Part shown: piece after piece, positions 34,369 through 43,209 of the stretch
Numbering within the stretch: the first letter of the stretch is position 1
Layout: each line of letters starts with the position of its first letter
Origin: MPNO01 sp965205995
Lineage (GTDB): Bacteria; Pseudomonadota; Alphaproteobacteria; MPNO01
DNA length: 64,000 bases
Reading direction: 5' to 3'
NCBI GenBank assembly: GCA_965205995.1
Contig: OZ242200.1
Coordinates: forward strand, 930,001 to 994,000
Notes under the pieces: generated by a model
The model's input: only the letters and a program-made list of their open reading frames with translations
Told to the model about the DNA's origin: nothing
Database searches by the model: none
Translations under genes and position numbers: made by a program

Positions 34369-36753
34369 TCACCCCCGCCCGGCGGCGGCGATCGCCTCGA
34401 GTATCCGGTCGGGGGTGAAGGGCATCGCGGCGACCTTGGCGCCGAGCGGCGCGAGCGCGTCGTTGATCGCGTTCATCACCACCGCCGGCGCGCCACAGGT
34501 GCCGGCCTCGCCCGCGCCCTTGGCGCCGAGCTCCGACGAACCGGTCATCGACACCACGTGTCCGCACTCGATGTCGCACAGCTCGGTGGAAAGCGGCACC
34601 AGGTAATCCGCCATGGTGCCGTTCTGGAGCTGGCCCGCCTCGTCATAGATGCAGTGCTCCCAGAGCGCGCCGCCCAGGCCCTGGGCGATGCCGCCCCGGA
34701 TCTGTTCGTCGACCATCTGCGGATTGATCACCGTGCCGCAATCCTCGACGCACCAGTGGTTGAGCAGCGTCACGAACCCGGTCTCGGCATCGACCTCCAG
34801 ATAGGCGCCCTGCACCCCGTTGGTGAAGGCGAAGGGATAGTCCTTGGGCACGTAGTGGCGGGTCGCGACGAGCTCGGCCTGATGGTCGAGCGGCAGGGTG
34901 TCGGGGCGGAAATAGCAGATGCGCCCGATCTCATCGAGGCCGATGCGTTCGGCTCCGGTCTCGCGGTCGACCACGACGCCGTTGCGGATATCGAGCTCCC
35001 CGGCCTCGGCCTGCAGCATGACCGCGGCGACGTCGAGGATCTGGGCGCGCAGCGCCTTCCCCGTCTGGGCGATGGCCTCGCCGCCGATCCCGGCCGCGCG
35101 GGACGCCCAGGTGCCGCCGCCATAGGGCGTGTGATCGGTATCGCCGGAGATCACCCTCACCCGCTCGATGGGAACCCCCATCGCGGTCGCCGCGACCTGG
35201 GCGGCGACGGTCTCCATGCCCTGGCCCTGTTCGGTGGCGCCGGTGGAGACGAAGACGTTGCCGCGGGCATCGAGCCGCATCGTCGCCCCGTCCTGGGCCG
35301 AGATGCGGGCCCCGCCGATGCCGTAGAACATCGCCGACGGGTTGGTGACCTCGATGAAGCTGGCGAGCCCGACGCCGCGCCAGACGCCGTCCTCCCTCAG
35401 CCGGTCGCGCGCCCGGCAAAGCCCGTCATAGTCCATCGTCTCCAGGATTTTCTTCAAGCTCTCCTGGTGGGAGAGGTTCTCGAAGTTCATCCCCTGGGGG
35501 GATTTCAGCGGATAGGCGTCGTCCGGATACACGTTGATCCGGCGTATCTCGGCCGGGTCCATGCCGACCGCGCGGGCGCCCGAATCGACCAGCCCTTCGG
35601 TCACCGCGCACATGACCGGATGGCCGACCGCGCGGTACTGGCACATCATGTTCTTGTTGAGGAAAACCACGCGGGCGCGCGCCCGGTAGTTGTCGAACGC
35701 GTAGGGCCCGCCGACCATGTTGACGATCTGGTTGGCCTCGATCGCGCTGGTCCTGGGATACATCGAATACGGCCCGACGCCGGTCAGGTCGTCGATCTCC
35801 ATCGCCAGAATCCGGCCGTCCTTCGCCATCGCGATCTTCGCGTCGATGCGGTGGTCGCGGGCGTGGATGTCGGACAGGAACGATTCCAGCCGGTCGGCGA
35901 CGAACTTGACCGGGCGCTTGAGGGCGATCGACAGCCCGACCGTCGCCATCTCGTCGGCATAGGTGTGGACCTTGATCCCGAACGAGCCGCCGACGTCCTT
36001 GGCGATCACCCGCACCCGGTGCTCCTCGAGCCCGAAATGCAGCGCGAATATTCCCTGCATCATGTGGGGCGACTGGGTGGAATGGTGGACGACCAGGTTC
36101 CGGGTCGACGGATCGAAATCCGCGACGATCCCCCGCGGCTCCAGCGTGACGCCGGTATGGCGGCCGAAATGGTAGGTCTCCTCGACCACCGCGTCGGCTT
36201 CGGCATAGGCGGCATCGACATCGCCGGCGGCAAACTGGCGCTGCCAGGCGAGGTTGTCGCCGAGATCGGCATGGATGACCGGGGTGTCGGGATCGAGCGC
36301 GGTCTCCATGTCGGTCGCGGCGGGGAGCTCCTCCCACGCGATCTCGACCAGCTCGGCGGCATCCTCGGCCTGTTCGCGCCGCGCGGCGACGACGGCCACC
36401 ACCGCCTCCCCCTGCCAGCGCGCGCAATCCACCGGCAAGGCCCGCTGGGGCGCGGATTTGAGCCCCTCCAGATGGGTGAGCACGCCGACCCAGGGCTCGT
36501 GGATGCGGGCGAGCTCCTCCCCCGTCACCACCGCGACGACGCCCGGCGCGGAAGCGGCCGCTTGGGTGTCGATGGAGACGATCCGGGCATGGGCGTAGGG
36601 GCTGCGCAGGAAGGCGGCATGCACCATCCTGGGCAGGACGATGTCGTCGACAAAGGTGCCCCGCCCATGCGTCAGGCGCCTTGCATCGGGCCTCGGCACG
36701 CTGCGCCCGATATAGGAGTTGGGGCGGTCGAGAATCCAGCGATCTTCAACCAT
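34369..36753 (-). CDS. molybdenum hydroxylase large subunit (xanthine dehydrogenase/CoxL family)
   Basis: A 794-residue molybdopterin-binding subunit. The N-terminal RPDARRLTHGRGTFVDDI and FLRSPYAHARI begin the aldehyde-oxidase hammerhead domain. Later motifs are DVGGSFGIK, GATEQGQGMETVAAQ, GGTWASRAAG and GAKGAGEAGTCGAPAV; the last carries the Glu that activates the hydroxylating water. The CO-dehydrogenase loop VAYRCSFR is absent; the matching region reads CQYRAVGHPVM, so this is not CoxL proper. No FAD (CoxM) or 2Fe-2S (CoxS) subunit gene is adjacent, which is unusual. It starts 2 bp after the cupin gene stop and probably hydroxylates a heteroaromatic or aldehyde. Confidence 0.85.
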   Translation of the reverse strand: MVEDRWILDRPNSYIGRSVPRPDARRLTHGRGTFVDDIVLPRMVHAAFLRSPYAHARIVSIDTQAAASAPGVVAVVTGEELARIHEPWVGVLTHLEGLKSAPQRALPVDCARWQGEAVVAVVAARREQAEDAAELVEIAWEELPAATDMETALDPDTPVIHADLGDNLAWQRQFAAGDVDAAYAEADAVVEETYHFGRHTGVTLEPRGIVADFDPSTRNLVVHHSTQSPHMMQGIFALHFGLEEHRVRVIAKDVGGSFGIKVHTYADEMATVGLSIALKRPVKFVADRLESFLSDIHARDHRIDAKIAMAKDGRILAMEIDDLTGVGPYSMYPRTSAIEANQIVNMVGGPYAFDNYRARARVVFLNKNMMCQYRAVGHPVMCAVTEGLVDSGARAVGMDPAEIRRINVYPDDAYPLKSPQGMNFENLSHQESLKKILETMDYDGLCRARDRLREDGVWRGVGLASFIEVTNPSAMFYGIGGARISAQDGATMRLDARGNVFVSTGATEQGQGMETVAAQVAATAMGVPIERVRVISGDTDHTPYGGGTWASRAAGIGGEAIAQTGKALRAQILDVAAVMLQAEAGELDIRNGVVVDRETGAERIGLDEIGRICYFRPDTLPLDHQAELVATRHYVPKDYPFAFTNGVQGAYLEVDAETGFVTLLNHWCVEDCGTVINPQMVDEQIRGGIAQGLGGALWEHCIYDEAGQLQNGTMADYLVPLSTELCDIECGHVVSMTGSSELGAKGAGEAGTCGAPAVVMNAINDALAPLGAKVAAMPFTPDRILEAIAAAGRG

Positions 36754-36755
36754 GG

Positions 36756-37334
36756 TCAGGCCGCCGGCGGGTCGAAGTCGAAGACGCCCTGGATCGCCTC
36801 GAGCACTTTTTCGCCATGCGCGCCCTCGATCTGCCTGGCGATCGAATCGGGCATCGAGACGTCGTCCCGATCCGCGCCGAGGCCGGTGATCACGGTGAGC
36901 TGGACCGCGTCGATGTCGCCGACATTGTGGAAACCGCGATAGACGCCGGGCGGGCAGGAGAACGTGTCCCACTGGCCGAGCCTCGCCCGGTGCTCGACGG
37001 GCTCGCCGACGTAATATTCGATCTCGCCCTGGAGAACGATGAAGGTCTCGAATGTGGTGTTGTGGGAATGCAGGCAAGGCCCCTGCCCCGGCGGCATGAT
37101 CGAAACGAACATCGTCGACCCGGCGGCGCCGAAGATCGGCGCATCGTTGCCGAACGGGTTCTTGGTGTCGTCGTCGAGGATCACCGGCATCAGCTTGCGG
37201 GCGAAGATGATGTCCATCGCATCCTGCCCGACCCAGCCGATCTCGCCCGCGGTCGACATCGGCTTCAGATCCTCGAACCTGCCGATGCGGCTCTCGAATT
37301 CCTCCTTGCTCGGAGTGTAGACCCGGTTCGCCAT
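36756..37334 (-). CDS. cupin-domain protein
   Basis: A 192-residue single-cupin protein. The metal site fits cupin motif 1 (PCLHSHNTTFETFIVLQGEIEYYVG, about residues 86-110: two His, Glu) and motif 2 (CPPGVYRGFHNVG, His). The N-terminal VYTPSKEEFESRIGRFEDLKP is outside the barrel. The function is unknown: a dioxygenase, isomerase or binding role is possible. The ATG at 37334 has GGGGGAGGGAG directly upstream, favouring it over an ATG at 37373. It is cotranscribed with the molybdenum hydroxylase and divergent from the TRAP Q-M genes. Confidence 0.82.
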   Translation of the reverse strand: MANRVYTPSKEEFESRIGRFEDLKPMSTAGEIGWVGQDAMDIIFARKLMPVILDDDTKNPFGNDAPIFGAAGSTMFVSIMPPGQGPCLHSHNTTFETFIVLQGEIEYYVGEPVEHRARLGQWDTFSCPPGVYRGFHNVGDIDAVQLTVITGLGADRDDVSMPDSIARQIEGAHGEKVLEAIQGVFDFDPPAA

Positions 37335-37467
37335 CTCCCTCCCCCGTTCGCTCGATTCGGTTTCCCCTATCATGGCGCGATGGTGGCCGGTGGGGGAAGA
37401 AATTTGTGCGCTTCAGCGCATCGCTCTAGTCTGTCCCGGCAAAGAGAAGAATCACCGGGCCCTGGCG

Positions 37468-37995
37468 ATGGCAGACGATCCCGACATGGCGGCGGGGGCG
37501 AAGCAGGACTTCGCGACCCGCGCGACGGAGACGCTGAGCACCATCTCGGCGTTCTGGATCCTGCTGCTCGCCGCCATCTTCCTCTACGACATCATCGGCC
37601 GGGAGCTGTTCGACACGCCGTTTCTCGGCACCCATGAGATCGTCGGCAACTCGATCGTCGGCATCCTGTTCCTCGAACTGCCCTCGACCATCAAGCGCGG
37701 CGCGATGCTGCGCACCACGATCGTCTACAACGCCATCGGCCAGATCCCCCGGCGGGCGATCGACTGCGCGTCCTATCTCCTCGGCGTTGCCCTGTTCCTG
37801 GCGATCATCTTCGGCGGGTGGGACGGGATGATCGTGAGCTGGGAGCTTCTGGAGATCGAGGGCGCCGGTGCGTTCGAGGTGCCGATCTACCCGGTGCGCA
37901 CGCTGATCATCGTATTCAGCGCGATCTGCGCGTTGGTCTATCTGCAACTGTTCTACGTCACCGTCACCGGGAAGGCGGACACCGAACCCGCCTAG
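37468..37995 (+). CDS. TRAP transporter small permease (DctQ family)
   Basis: A 175-residue four-helix membrane protein: SAFWILLLAAIFLYDIIGRELF near 28, VGNSIVGILFLELPSTIKRGAMLR, ASYLLGVALFLAIIFGG and TLIIVFSAICALVYLQLF. The DIIGRE and GAMLR features match DctQ. The ATG at 37468 is chosen because upstream in-frame codons lack homology; the ribosome site is weak. It is 37 bp before dctM. The only nearby binding-protein gene is on the opposite strand at 40450-41532. Confidence 0.82.
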   Translation: MADDPDMAAGAKQDFATRATETLSTISAFWILLLAAIFLYDIIGRELFDTPFLGTHEIVGNSIVGILFLELPSTIKRGAMLRTTIVYNAIGQIPRRAIDCASYLLGVALFLAIIFGGWDGMIVSWELLEIEGAGAFEVPIYPVRTLIIVFSAICALVYLQLFYVTVTGKADTEPA

Positions 37996-38032
37996 CCGTG
38001 CCGGCGCAACGGCCGCGCCGGGGGAGAGCGTT

Positions 38033-39334
38033 TTGGAGCCCGAGTTCGTCCTCGTCATCATCCTGGTCGCGCTGATCGGCCTGATCGTCGCCGGTCTCCA
38101 TATCGGCATCGTGCTGGCGATGGTCTCGCTCGGCGGCACCTTCCTGCTGTTCGACGACCTCGGAATCACCATGGAGCTCGCCAACCAGGCGGCCTATGCG
38201 GTGCTGCGCAACTCGGTCTTCGCGGCGATCCCGCTCTTCGTCCTGATGGGCGAGTTCATGTCCAAATCGGGCATGGCGCGGGACCTCTACAAGATCTGCA
38301 ACTACTTCCTGCGGGCGCTGCCGGGCAGGCTGGCGGTGGCCACCGTGTTCGGCAACGCGGTCTTCTCCGCGGTCACCGGGGTCAGCATCGCCTCGGCGAT
38401 GGCGTTTTCGCGCATCTCGTACCCGGAAATGCGGCGCTTCGGCTACAACCGGTCCTACGCGCTGGGCGCGATCGCCGGGTCGTCGAGCCTCGGCATGCTG
38501 ATCCCGCCGAGCGTGCTGCTGATCGTCTGGGGCATCGTGATCGAGGAATCGATCGGCAAGCTGTTCCTCGCCGGGTTCATCCCCGGTCTGATCCTGGCCG
38601 CGCTGATGGGGTTCTATTGCGTGGGCTACGCCAAGCTGAGGCCCGAGGCCGCGCCGAGCATGGATACGCTCGACGAGGAGCCGCCCACCCTGTCCGAGGT
38701 GGTGAGCGGGCTCGGTGTCGTCGCGCTGATCCTGCTGGTCCTCGGCGGGCTGTTCGCGGGGTTCTTCACGCCGTCCGAATCGGCCGCCGTCGGCTGCGGC
38801 GGGGCGCTGCTCTTCTCGGCGATCAAGCGGCTCAAGGGGCGCGAGTACCGCGAGGCGATCATCGATTCGGGCAAGACCATCGCGCCCATATTGTTCCTCC
38901 TGATGACCGCGTCGATGTACGCCAAGTTCCTCGCGCTGGGCGGCATCATCGGGGTGATCCAGGACACCATCGACGGGCTCGGGCTGGGTCCGTTCGGGGT
39001 CACCCTGCTGATGATCCTGATCTGGCTCGCCATGGGGACGCTGATCGATTCGATCTCGATCATCCTCTTGACGGTGCCGATCTTCTGGCCGCTCGCCGAG
39101 GCCGGCGGCTGGAACACATATGCCTTTGCGATCTTCGGCATTCTGGCGATCGAGGCGGGGCTGCTGACACCGCCCTTCGGGCTGCTGGTCTACACCGTGA
39201 AGGGCGCCGTGCCCGATCCCTCGGTCACGCTGAAGGAGATCTTCGGCGGCTCGATCCCCTACTGGATCCTGATGCTGGTGGTCATGGTGGTGATCTGGAT
39301 CTGGCCGGTGACCGCGACCGTGCTCACCCGCTGA
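38033..39334 (+). CDS. TRAP transporter large permease (DctM family)
   Basis: A 433-residue permease with about 12 membrane segments: FVLVIILVALIGLIVAGLHIGI, NSVFAAIPLFVLMGEFMSKSG, VTGVSIASAMAFSRIS, SSSLGMLIPPSVLLIVWGIVIEES, and the second-half counterpart EAGLLTPPFGLLVYTVKG. It starts with TTG at 38033, supported by GGGGGAG upstream; no ATG is better placed. A strong palindromic terminator region follows. Confidence 0.92.
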   Translation: MEPEFVLVIILVALIGLIVAGLHIGIVLAMVSLGGTFLLFDDLGITMELANQAAYAVLRNSVFAAIPLFVLMGEFMSKSGMARDLYKICNYFLRALPGRLAVATVFGNAVFSAVTGVSIASAMAFSRISYPEMRRFGYNRSYALGAIAGSSSLGMLIPPSVLLIVWGIVIEESIGKLFLAGFIPGLILAALMGFYCVGYAKLRPEAAPSMDTLDEEPPTLSEVVSGLGVVALILLVLGGLFAGFFTPSESAAVGCGGALLFSAIKRLKGREYREAIIDSGKTIAPILFLLMTASMYAKFLALGGIIGVIQDTIDGLGLGPFGVTLLMILIWLAMGTLIDSISIILLTVPIFWPLAEAGGWNTYAFAIFGILAIEAGLLTPPFGLLVYTVKGAVPDPSVTLKEIFGGSIPYWILMLVVMVVIWIWPVTATVLTR

Positions 39335-39337
39335 GAT

Positions 39338-39382
39338 TCGCGAGAACGCGGCGCCGGTCTCCCCGGCGCCGCGTTCTCGCGA
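39338..39382. terminator. 20-bp perfect hairpin between convergent genes
   Basis: A stem of 20 bp (39338-39357 with 39363-39382) and a 5-nt loop. It is followed within 35 bp by an 18-bp A/T-rich palindrome (39417-39434, CAAGAAAA...TTTTCTTG). The pair separates the dctM stop at 39334 from the convergent oxidoreductase stop at 39444 and probably terminates both transcripts. Confidence 0.7.
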
Positions 39383-39443
39383 TTATGGCAAAACTATGCC
39401 AAAACGTGTCCCGAGTCAAGAAAAAATTTTCTTGCAGCGCAAA

Positions 39444-40439
39444 CTACCCGACTTTTTCGGTCACCCCTGACTGCGTCGATTTCACGATCGCCTCGAGGAT
39501 CTCGACATTGTGCAGCTTCTGCCGGTCGGTGAACTTGTAGTCCGCGCCGTCCTCGACCGAAGCGGCCCAGGCCTCGAGATTGGCGCGCACCTGGTCGATC
39601 GGGTCGAAGGTCCGGGACCAGATCTCCTCGTCGAGCCCGCGCCAGGCGACCAAAGCCGGGTCGGGGTCGGCGATGTGGGCGGTCTCGCGGTGCTCGACCC
39701 AGCCCTCGTCGCCGAACAGCGTGATCCGCTGGTAATAGGGCGTCGGCCCGATATTGCACATATAGCCCGTGGCGCCCGAGGCGAAGTCGAACTGGACCGA
39801 GAGCGTCGCGTCGGAAGGCCGGTCCTCGCGGTGCCGCCTGAGCGTCGCGTTCAGCTGGGCGACCGGCCCGGCGATGCTCTGCAGGTAATCGGTGATGTGG
39901 ACGCCGACCGCGGTCATCAGCCCGGCCGGCGCCTGCGCCGGGTCCTGGCGCCAGGCCGGTATCTGCGCCGAGGCCATGAGGCTGTAGGACCAGTTGACCT
40001 CGAGATGGCGCAGCGTCCCGATCTCGCCGTCATCGACCATGCGCTTGACCTCGATCAGCGCCGGCTCGTAGCGCCGTTCGTGGCCGATGCCGAGGAGCAG
40101 GCCGCGCGCCGCGCAGGCGTCCAGCATGCGCCCCGCCGAAGCGCCGTTGAGCGCCAGCGGCTTCTCGCAAAAGATCTGCTTGCCCGCCCCGGCGGCCGCC
40201 ACCACCTGGTCCTCGTGCAGCGCGTGCGGGGTGGTGAGGATCACCGCATCGACGGCGTCGTCCCCGAGCACCTCCTCCAGGTTCTGGACAAGCGGCAGCC
40301 CGGAGCGCTCGGCGAACTCGCCCAGATGGTCGAAGCTCACGTCGACGCCACGCACCACCTCGATCCGCTCGCTTCCCTGGAGCGATGTCCAGATCCGCTG
40401 GCCCCACCAGCCGAGGCCGACGACCGCCGCCCTGATCAT
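39444..40439 (-). CDS. Gfo/Idh/MocA-family oxidoreductase
   Basis: A 331-residue NAD(P)-dependent oxidoreductase. The Rossmann start MIRAAVVGLGWWGQRIW and the hallmark ILTTPHALHEDQV, GKQIFCEKPLAL (EKP motif near residue 92, with the Lys contacting cofactor) are clear. The C-terminal alpha/beta domain includes GIGHERRYEPALIEV and TAVGVHITDYLQSI. Members act on sugars, inositol or related polyols and acids; the substrate is unknown. It lies 10 bp downstream of the TRAP binding protein on the minus strand, suggesting that it acts on the imported compound. Confidence 0.88.
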   Translation of the reverse strand: MIRAAVVGLGWWGQRIWTSLQGSERIEVVRGVDVSFDHLGEFAERSGLPLVQNLEEVLGDDAVDAVILTTPHALHEDQVVAAAGAGKQIFCEKPLALNGASAGRMLDACAARGLLLGIGHERRYEPALIEVKRMVDDGEIGTLRHLEVNWSYSLMASAQIPAWRQDPAQAPAGLMTAVGVHITDYLQSIAGPVAQLNATLRRHREDRPSDATLSVQFDFASGATGYMCNIGPTPYYQRITLFGDEGWVEHRETAHIADPDPALVAWRGLDEEIWSRTFDPIDQVRANLEAWAASVEDGADYKFTDRQKLHNVEILEAIVKSTQSGVTEKVG

Positions 40440-40449
40440 GCCCGCCGCC

Positions 40450-41532
40450 CTAGTCGAGATCGTATTTGTGCGGCAGCTCGATGCCGGCGGCTTCGGCGTT
40501 CTTGAGATAGGCCTTCATCAGCGCGGTCCCGGGCAGGCCCTGGCTGTCGAACTTCTTGGCGTTCTCGCGCGGCCAGCCGCCGAGCGCCGCGGCCATCTTG
40601 GCGCGCTCGCTGAACGGCAAATGCTGGATCGTGCTGCCGGTCGCGGCGAGCTTCTTGAGCGAGGCATCGAAGCGCCTGGAGGACTCCTCGGCCGACTTGA
40701 CCATCCAGGTCTCGGATTCCTCGTCGATGATCTTGCGGATCTCGGGCGGCAGCTTGTCGTAGCTCTTGAGGTTCATCGACATCTGGTAGAGCGAGGTCGA
40801 GCCCCAGCCGACCACGGTGAAGACCGGCGCCGGCTCGTTGAGCTTGAAGCCGAGCCAGGCGGTCGGGAAGATCACCAGACCCTCGTATACGCCCGATTGC
40901 AGCGAGTTGTAGGCCTCGTTCAGGCTGGTCTGGACCGCCGTCGCGCCGGTCAGCTTGAGCCACGGCAGGTTGGGGCCGGCGCCGGCGATCTTGTGGCCCT
41001 TGAGGTCGGACATCTTGGACCATTTGAACTTGGTGCCGAGCCCGTAGGACGAGAAGGTGCCGGCGCCGAGCCATTTCTGGTTGAATTTCTTGAGCGACTC
41101 GGTCCATGCCGGGAACTGCTTGTAGGTCGCCCGCGTGATCTTGTGCTGCAGCACCGGATCGTCGGTGACGAAGGGCACGAAATAGTGGAAGGCGAAGTGG
41201 ACCGCCTTGGTCGGCTCGAAGCAGGCGCACCAGAGACCGATATCGAACAGCCCCTTCTCGACCGATTCGAGCACGTCGAACGGCCCCGCCACGGTGCCGC
41301 CATAGGCCTCGATGAAGCGGATCTTGTGGCCGGTCTCCTTCTCCACCCGCGCCTTCACCGTCGGCACGAAATAGGTGCTGGCCATGAAGATCGGCTCGAG
41401 CGGCTTCATCGCCTGGCCCGCGCCGATGCGCAGAGTGAACGACTTGGCGTCGACCGAAGCCGGCATGGCGGCGGCAAGGCCGAGGGCGGCGACGCCCAAA
41501 GCGAGCGATTTCATGGTCATGGACGGTGACAT
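40450..41532 (-). CDS. TRAP transporter substrate-binding protein (DctP family)
   Basis: A 360-residue periplasmic protein. The signal peptide runs to about residue 29 (ALGVAALGLAAAMPASVDAKS). TLRIGAGQAMKPLEPIFMAS, KWSKMSDLKGHKIAGAGPNLPWLK (the usual Arg of DctP is not obvious here) and YEGLVIFPTAWLGFKL follow. AGGGAG nine bases before 41532 supports that start over the ATG at 41514. Its likely permeases are DctQ-DctM at 37468-39334 on the opposite strand, separated by the Gfo/Idh/MocA gene. Confidence 0.85.
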   Translation of the reverse strand: MSPSMTMKSLALGVAALGLAAAMPASVDAKSFTLRIGAGQAMKPLEPIFMASTYFVPTVKARVEKETGHKIRFIEAYGGTVAGPFDVLESVEKGLFDIGLWCACFEPTKAVHFAFHYFVPFVTDDPVLQHKITRATYKQFPAWTESLKKFNQKWLGAGTFSSYGLGTKFKWSKMSDLKGHKIAGAGPNLPWLKLTGATAVQTSLNEAYNSLQSGVYEGLVIFPTAWLGFKLNEPAPVFTVVGWGSTSLYQMSMNLKSYDKLPPEIRKIIDEESETWMVKSAEESSRRFDASLKKLAATGSTIQHLPFSERAKMAAALGGWPRENAKKFDSQGLPGTALMKAYLKNAEAAGIELPHKYDLD

Positions 41533-41737
41533 GCTCGGTTTCTCCCTGTAGCGGACGCGCGAGGCGATCCCGGTGGCGCATACACCAGGGGGCCCGCAGC
41601 CGCAAGTAGCGCGACCGGCCAGGCTTTCGATCCTCAGCCCGTCCCCGCCCGCGCCCCGCTGTCATCCCTGCATCTCATCGCGATAGGCGAGGCAGCGGCA
41701 CGATCTTCGACGGAGCCGGTTCTCCCTTCGGTCGGCT

Positions 41738-41951
41738 TCAGGGCCGCCGCTCGAACGCCGAACGGGGCAGGCCGGACTGCCGGACGATCGACATCGCGTA
41801 CCCGCGCGCAACTCCCGGCGGTCGGGGACCGGGACAGTGACCGTGCCGTCCGCGTCGGTTTTCTGCATCGCGATATGGCTACCCCGCCTTCTTGCTTCCA
41901 CGAAACCATGAGACGAGAGGATCAGACTTCCCGGCCTGAAAGGATTCGCAG
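41738..41951 (-). pseudogene. hicA: decayed HicA toxin
   Basis: Directly downstream of hicB. Three HicA-like pieces lie in successive frames: RILSGREV at the start, then ILSSHGFVEARRRGSHIAMQK...RELRAGT, then SIVRQSGLPRSAFERRP and a stop. The joins need one missing base after REV and one after RAGT; together they rebuild a normal HicA of about 70 residues, including the catalytic GSH histidine. The first codon is CTG, so the start is also lost. No intact toxin can be made. Confidence 0.82.
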
Positions 41952-41952
41952 G

Positions 41953-42174
41953 CTAGGCAACAGGGACTTCGATGTGGGTCACGTAGACTTCGCCGCGCAG
42001 GCGCCTGTCGACTTCCTCGGCGCTGGCGGTCTCGAAGAACAGGGTCAGCGCCTCGGCCAGGTTGTCGCGCGCCTCTGTCACGGTGTCACCCTGGCTGGCG
42101 ACATCCACCTCCGGACACAGGGCGACATATCCGTCGCCCTCGCGTTCGACGATCGCGGTCAACCGCCTGTTCAT
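41953..42174 (-). CDS. hicB: HicB-family antitoxin
   Basis: 73 residues. The HicB partial RNase-H fold is recognisable: LTAIVEREGDGYVALCPEVDVASQGDTVTEARDNLAEALTLFFE (residues 5-48), the standard HicB core. There is no added C-terminal DNA-binding domain, only a short tail. In a working HicBA pair it binds and neutralises the HicA mRNA interferase. Here the neighbouring toxin gene is broken, leaving an orphan antitoxin. GGGAG seven bases upstream supports the start at 42174. Confidence 0.9.
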   Translation of the reverse strand: MNRRLTAIVEREGDGYVALCPEVDVASQGDTVTEARDNLAEALTLFFETASAEEVDRRLRGEVYVTHIEVPVA

Positions 42175-42359
42175 GCCTTGTCTCCCTCTACGAACGCAAC
42201 CAGCCGACCGTCTGTTGGGGATGACGGCGACCTTATGTAGATAGCGGTTCGCCCGTCGGCAGGTTTCGTCACGATACCTGCTGAAATCTAGGAGGCCGTT
42301 GCATTTCCGTCCAGCGCCGAGGCAGCTCTTGGCCGATGGCGTGGAGACAACGGCGGGGC

Positions 42360-43139
42360 TCACCAGGCGTTCCAGCCGCCGTCGACCACCAGCGCCGTGC
42401 CGGTGATCAGGGCCGATGCCGGCGAGGCGAGGAACACCACCGCCCCCATCACGTCCTCCAGAGTGCCGAGCCTGCCGAGCGGTATCCGGGAAATCGTGTC
42501 GTCGTGGAACGCCTTGTTCTCGAAGAACGGCCGGGTCATCGGCGTCACGATGAAGGTCGGCCCGATCGAATTGACCCTGATCCGGTGTTGCGCCAGATCG
42601 AGCGCCATCGACTTGGTCAGCCCTTCGACCGCGTGCTTCGAAGCCACATAGACGGTCCGGTTGGGGGCGCCGACATGGCCGAGCTGGGACGAGATGTTGA
42701 CGATCGCCCCGCCCTCCTTGCTTTCGACCATCCGGCGCGCGGCGGCCTGGCCCACCATGAAAACCGCCTTCAAATTGAGGTTCATGACGGTGTCGTAGTG
42801 CTCCTCGGTCACCTCGAGGAAGGGCTCGGGGATGTTGCAGCCGGCGTTGTTGACCAGGATGTCGAGGCGCTCCAGCCCGGCGAAGGCGGATGCGATCGCC
42901 GCGCTGTCGGTGACGTCGCAGACCACGGGCTCGGCGGTGCCGCCGTCGGCCCGGATCAGCGCCGCGACCTCGTCGAGGTCGGCGCGGGTGCGGCTGATCA
43001 ACGCGACATGGGCGCCCGCCTGGGCGAGCGCGAGGGATGCCGCCCGCCCGATCCCGCGCCCGGCCCCGGTCACCGCGGCCGCCAGCCCGTCGAGCCGCAT
43101 CGACGGCGTCCTCAGCTTCTCCGATGGGCGTTCCGCCAT
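42360..43139 (-). CDS. short-chain dehydrogenase/reductase
   Basis: A 259-residue SDR. TGAGRGIGRA (about 20-29) binds the cofactor, NNAG (about 97-100) is the structural motif, and the catalytic set is Ser in VNISSQLG with Tyr and Lys in YVASKHAVEG. The C-terminal IPLGRLGTLEDVMGAVVFLAS and GTALVVDGGWNAW match FabG-like reductases. The substrate is unknown. The start at 43139 has GGGGGAAGGG upstream; longer frames extend into the divergent promoter region. It is divergent from the cyclase gene (71 bp gap), so the two may share regulation. Confidence 0.9.
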   Translation of the reverse strand: MAERPSEKLRTPSMRLDGLAAAVTGAGRGIGRAASLALAQAGAHVALISRTRADLDEVAALIRADGGTAEPVVCDVTDSAAIASAFAGLERLDILVNNAGCNIPEPFLEVTEEHYDTVMNLNLKAVFMVGQAAARRMVESKEGGAIVNISSQLGHVGAPNRTVYVASKHAVEGLTKSMALDLAQHRIRVNSIGPTFIVTPMTRPFFENKAFHDDTISRIPLGRLGTLEDVMGAVVFLASPASALITGTALVVDGGWNAW

Positions 43140-43209
43140 CCCTTCCCCCAGTGTTGACTCGACAATCGCCATCAAACCTAATCGTGCCGCCATCACCAAG
43201 GAGGGTCCG

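Noticed and set aside
34369..36753. Carbon monoxide dehydrogenase large subunit (CoxL form I)
   Set aside because: The form I active-site loop VAYRCSFR is missing and no CoxM or CoxS gene is adjacent.
41634..41909. Independent small protein downstream of hicB
   Set aside because: The frame mixes HicA-coding sequence read out of phase; it is better explained as part of the decayed hicA.
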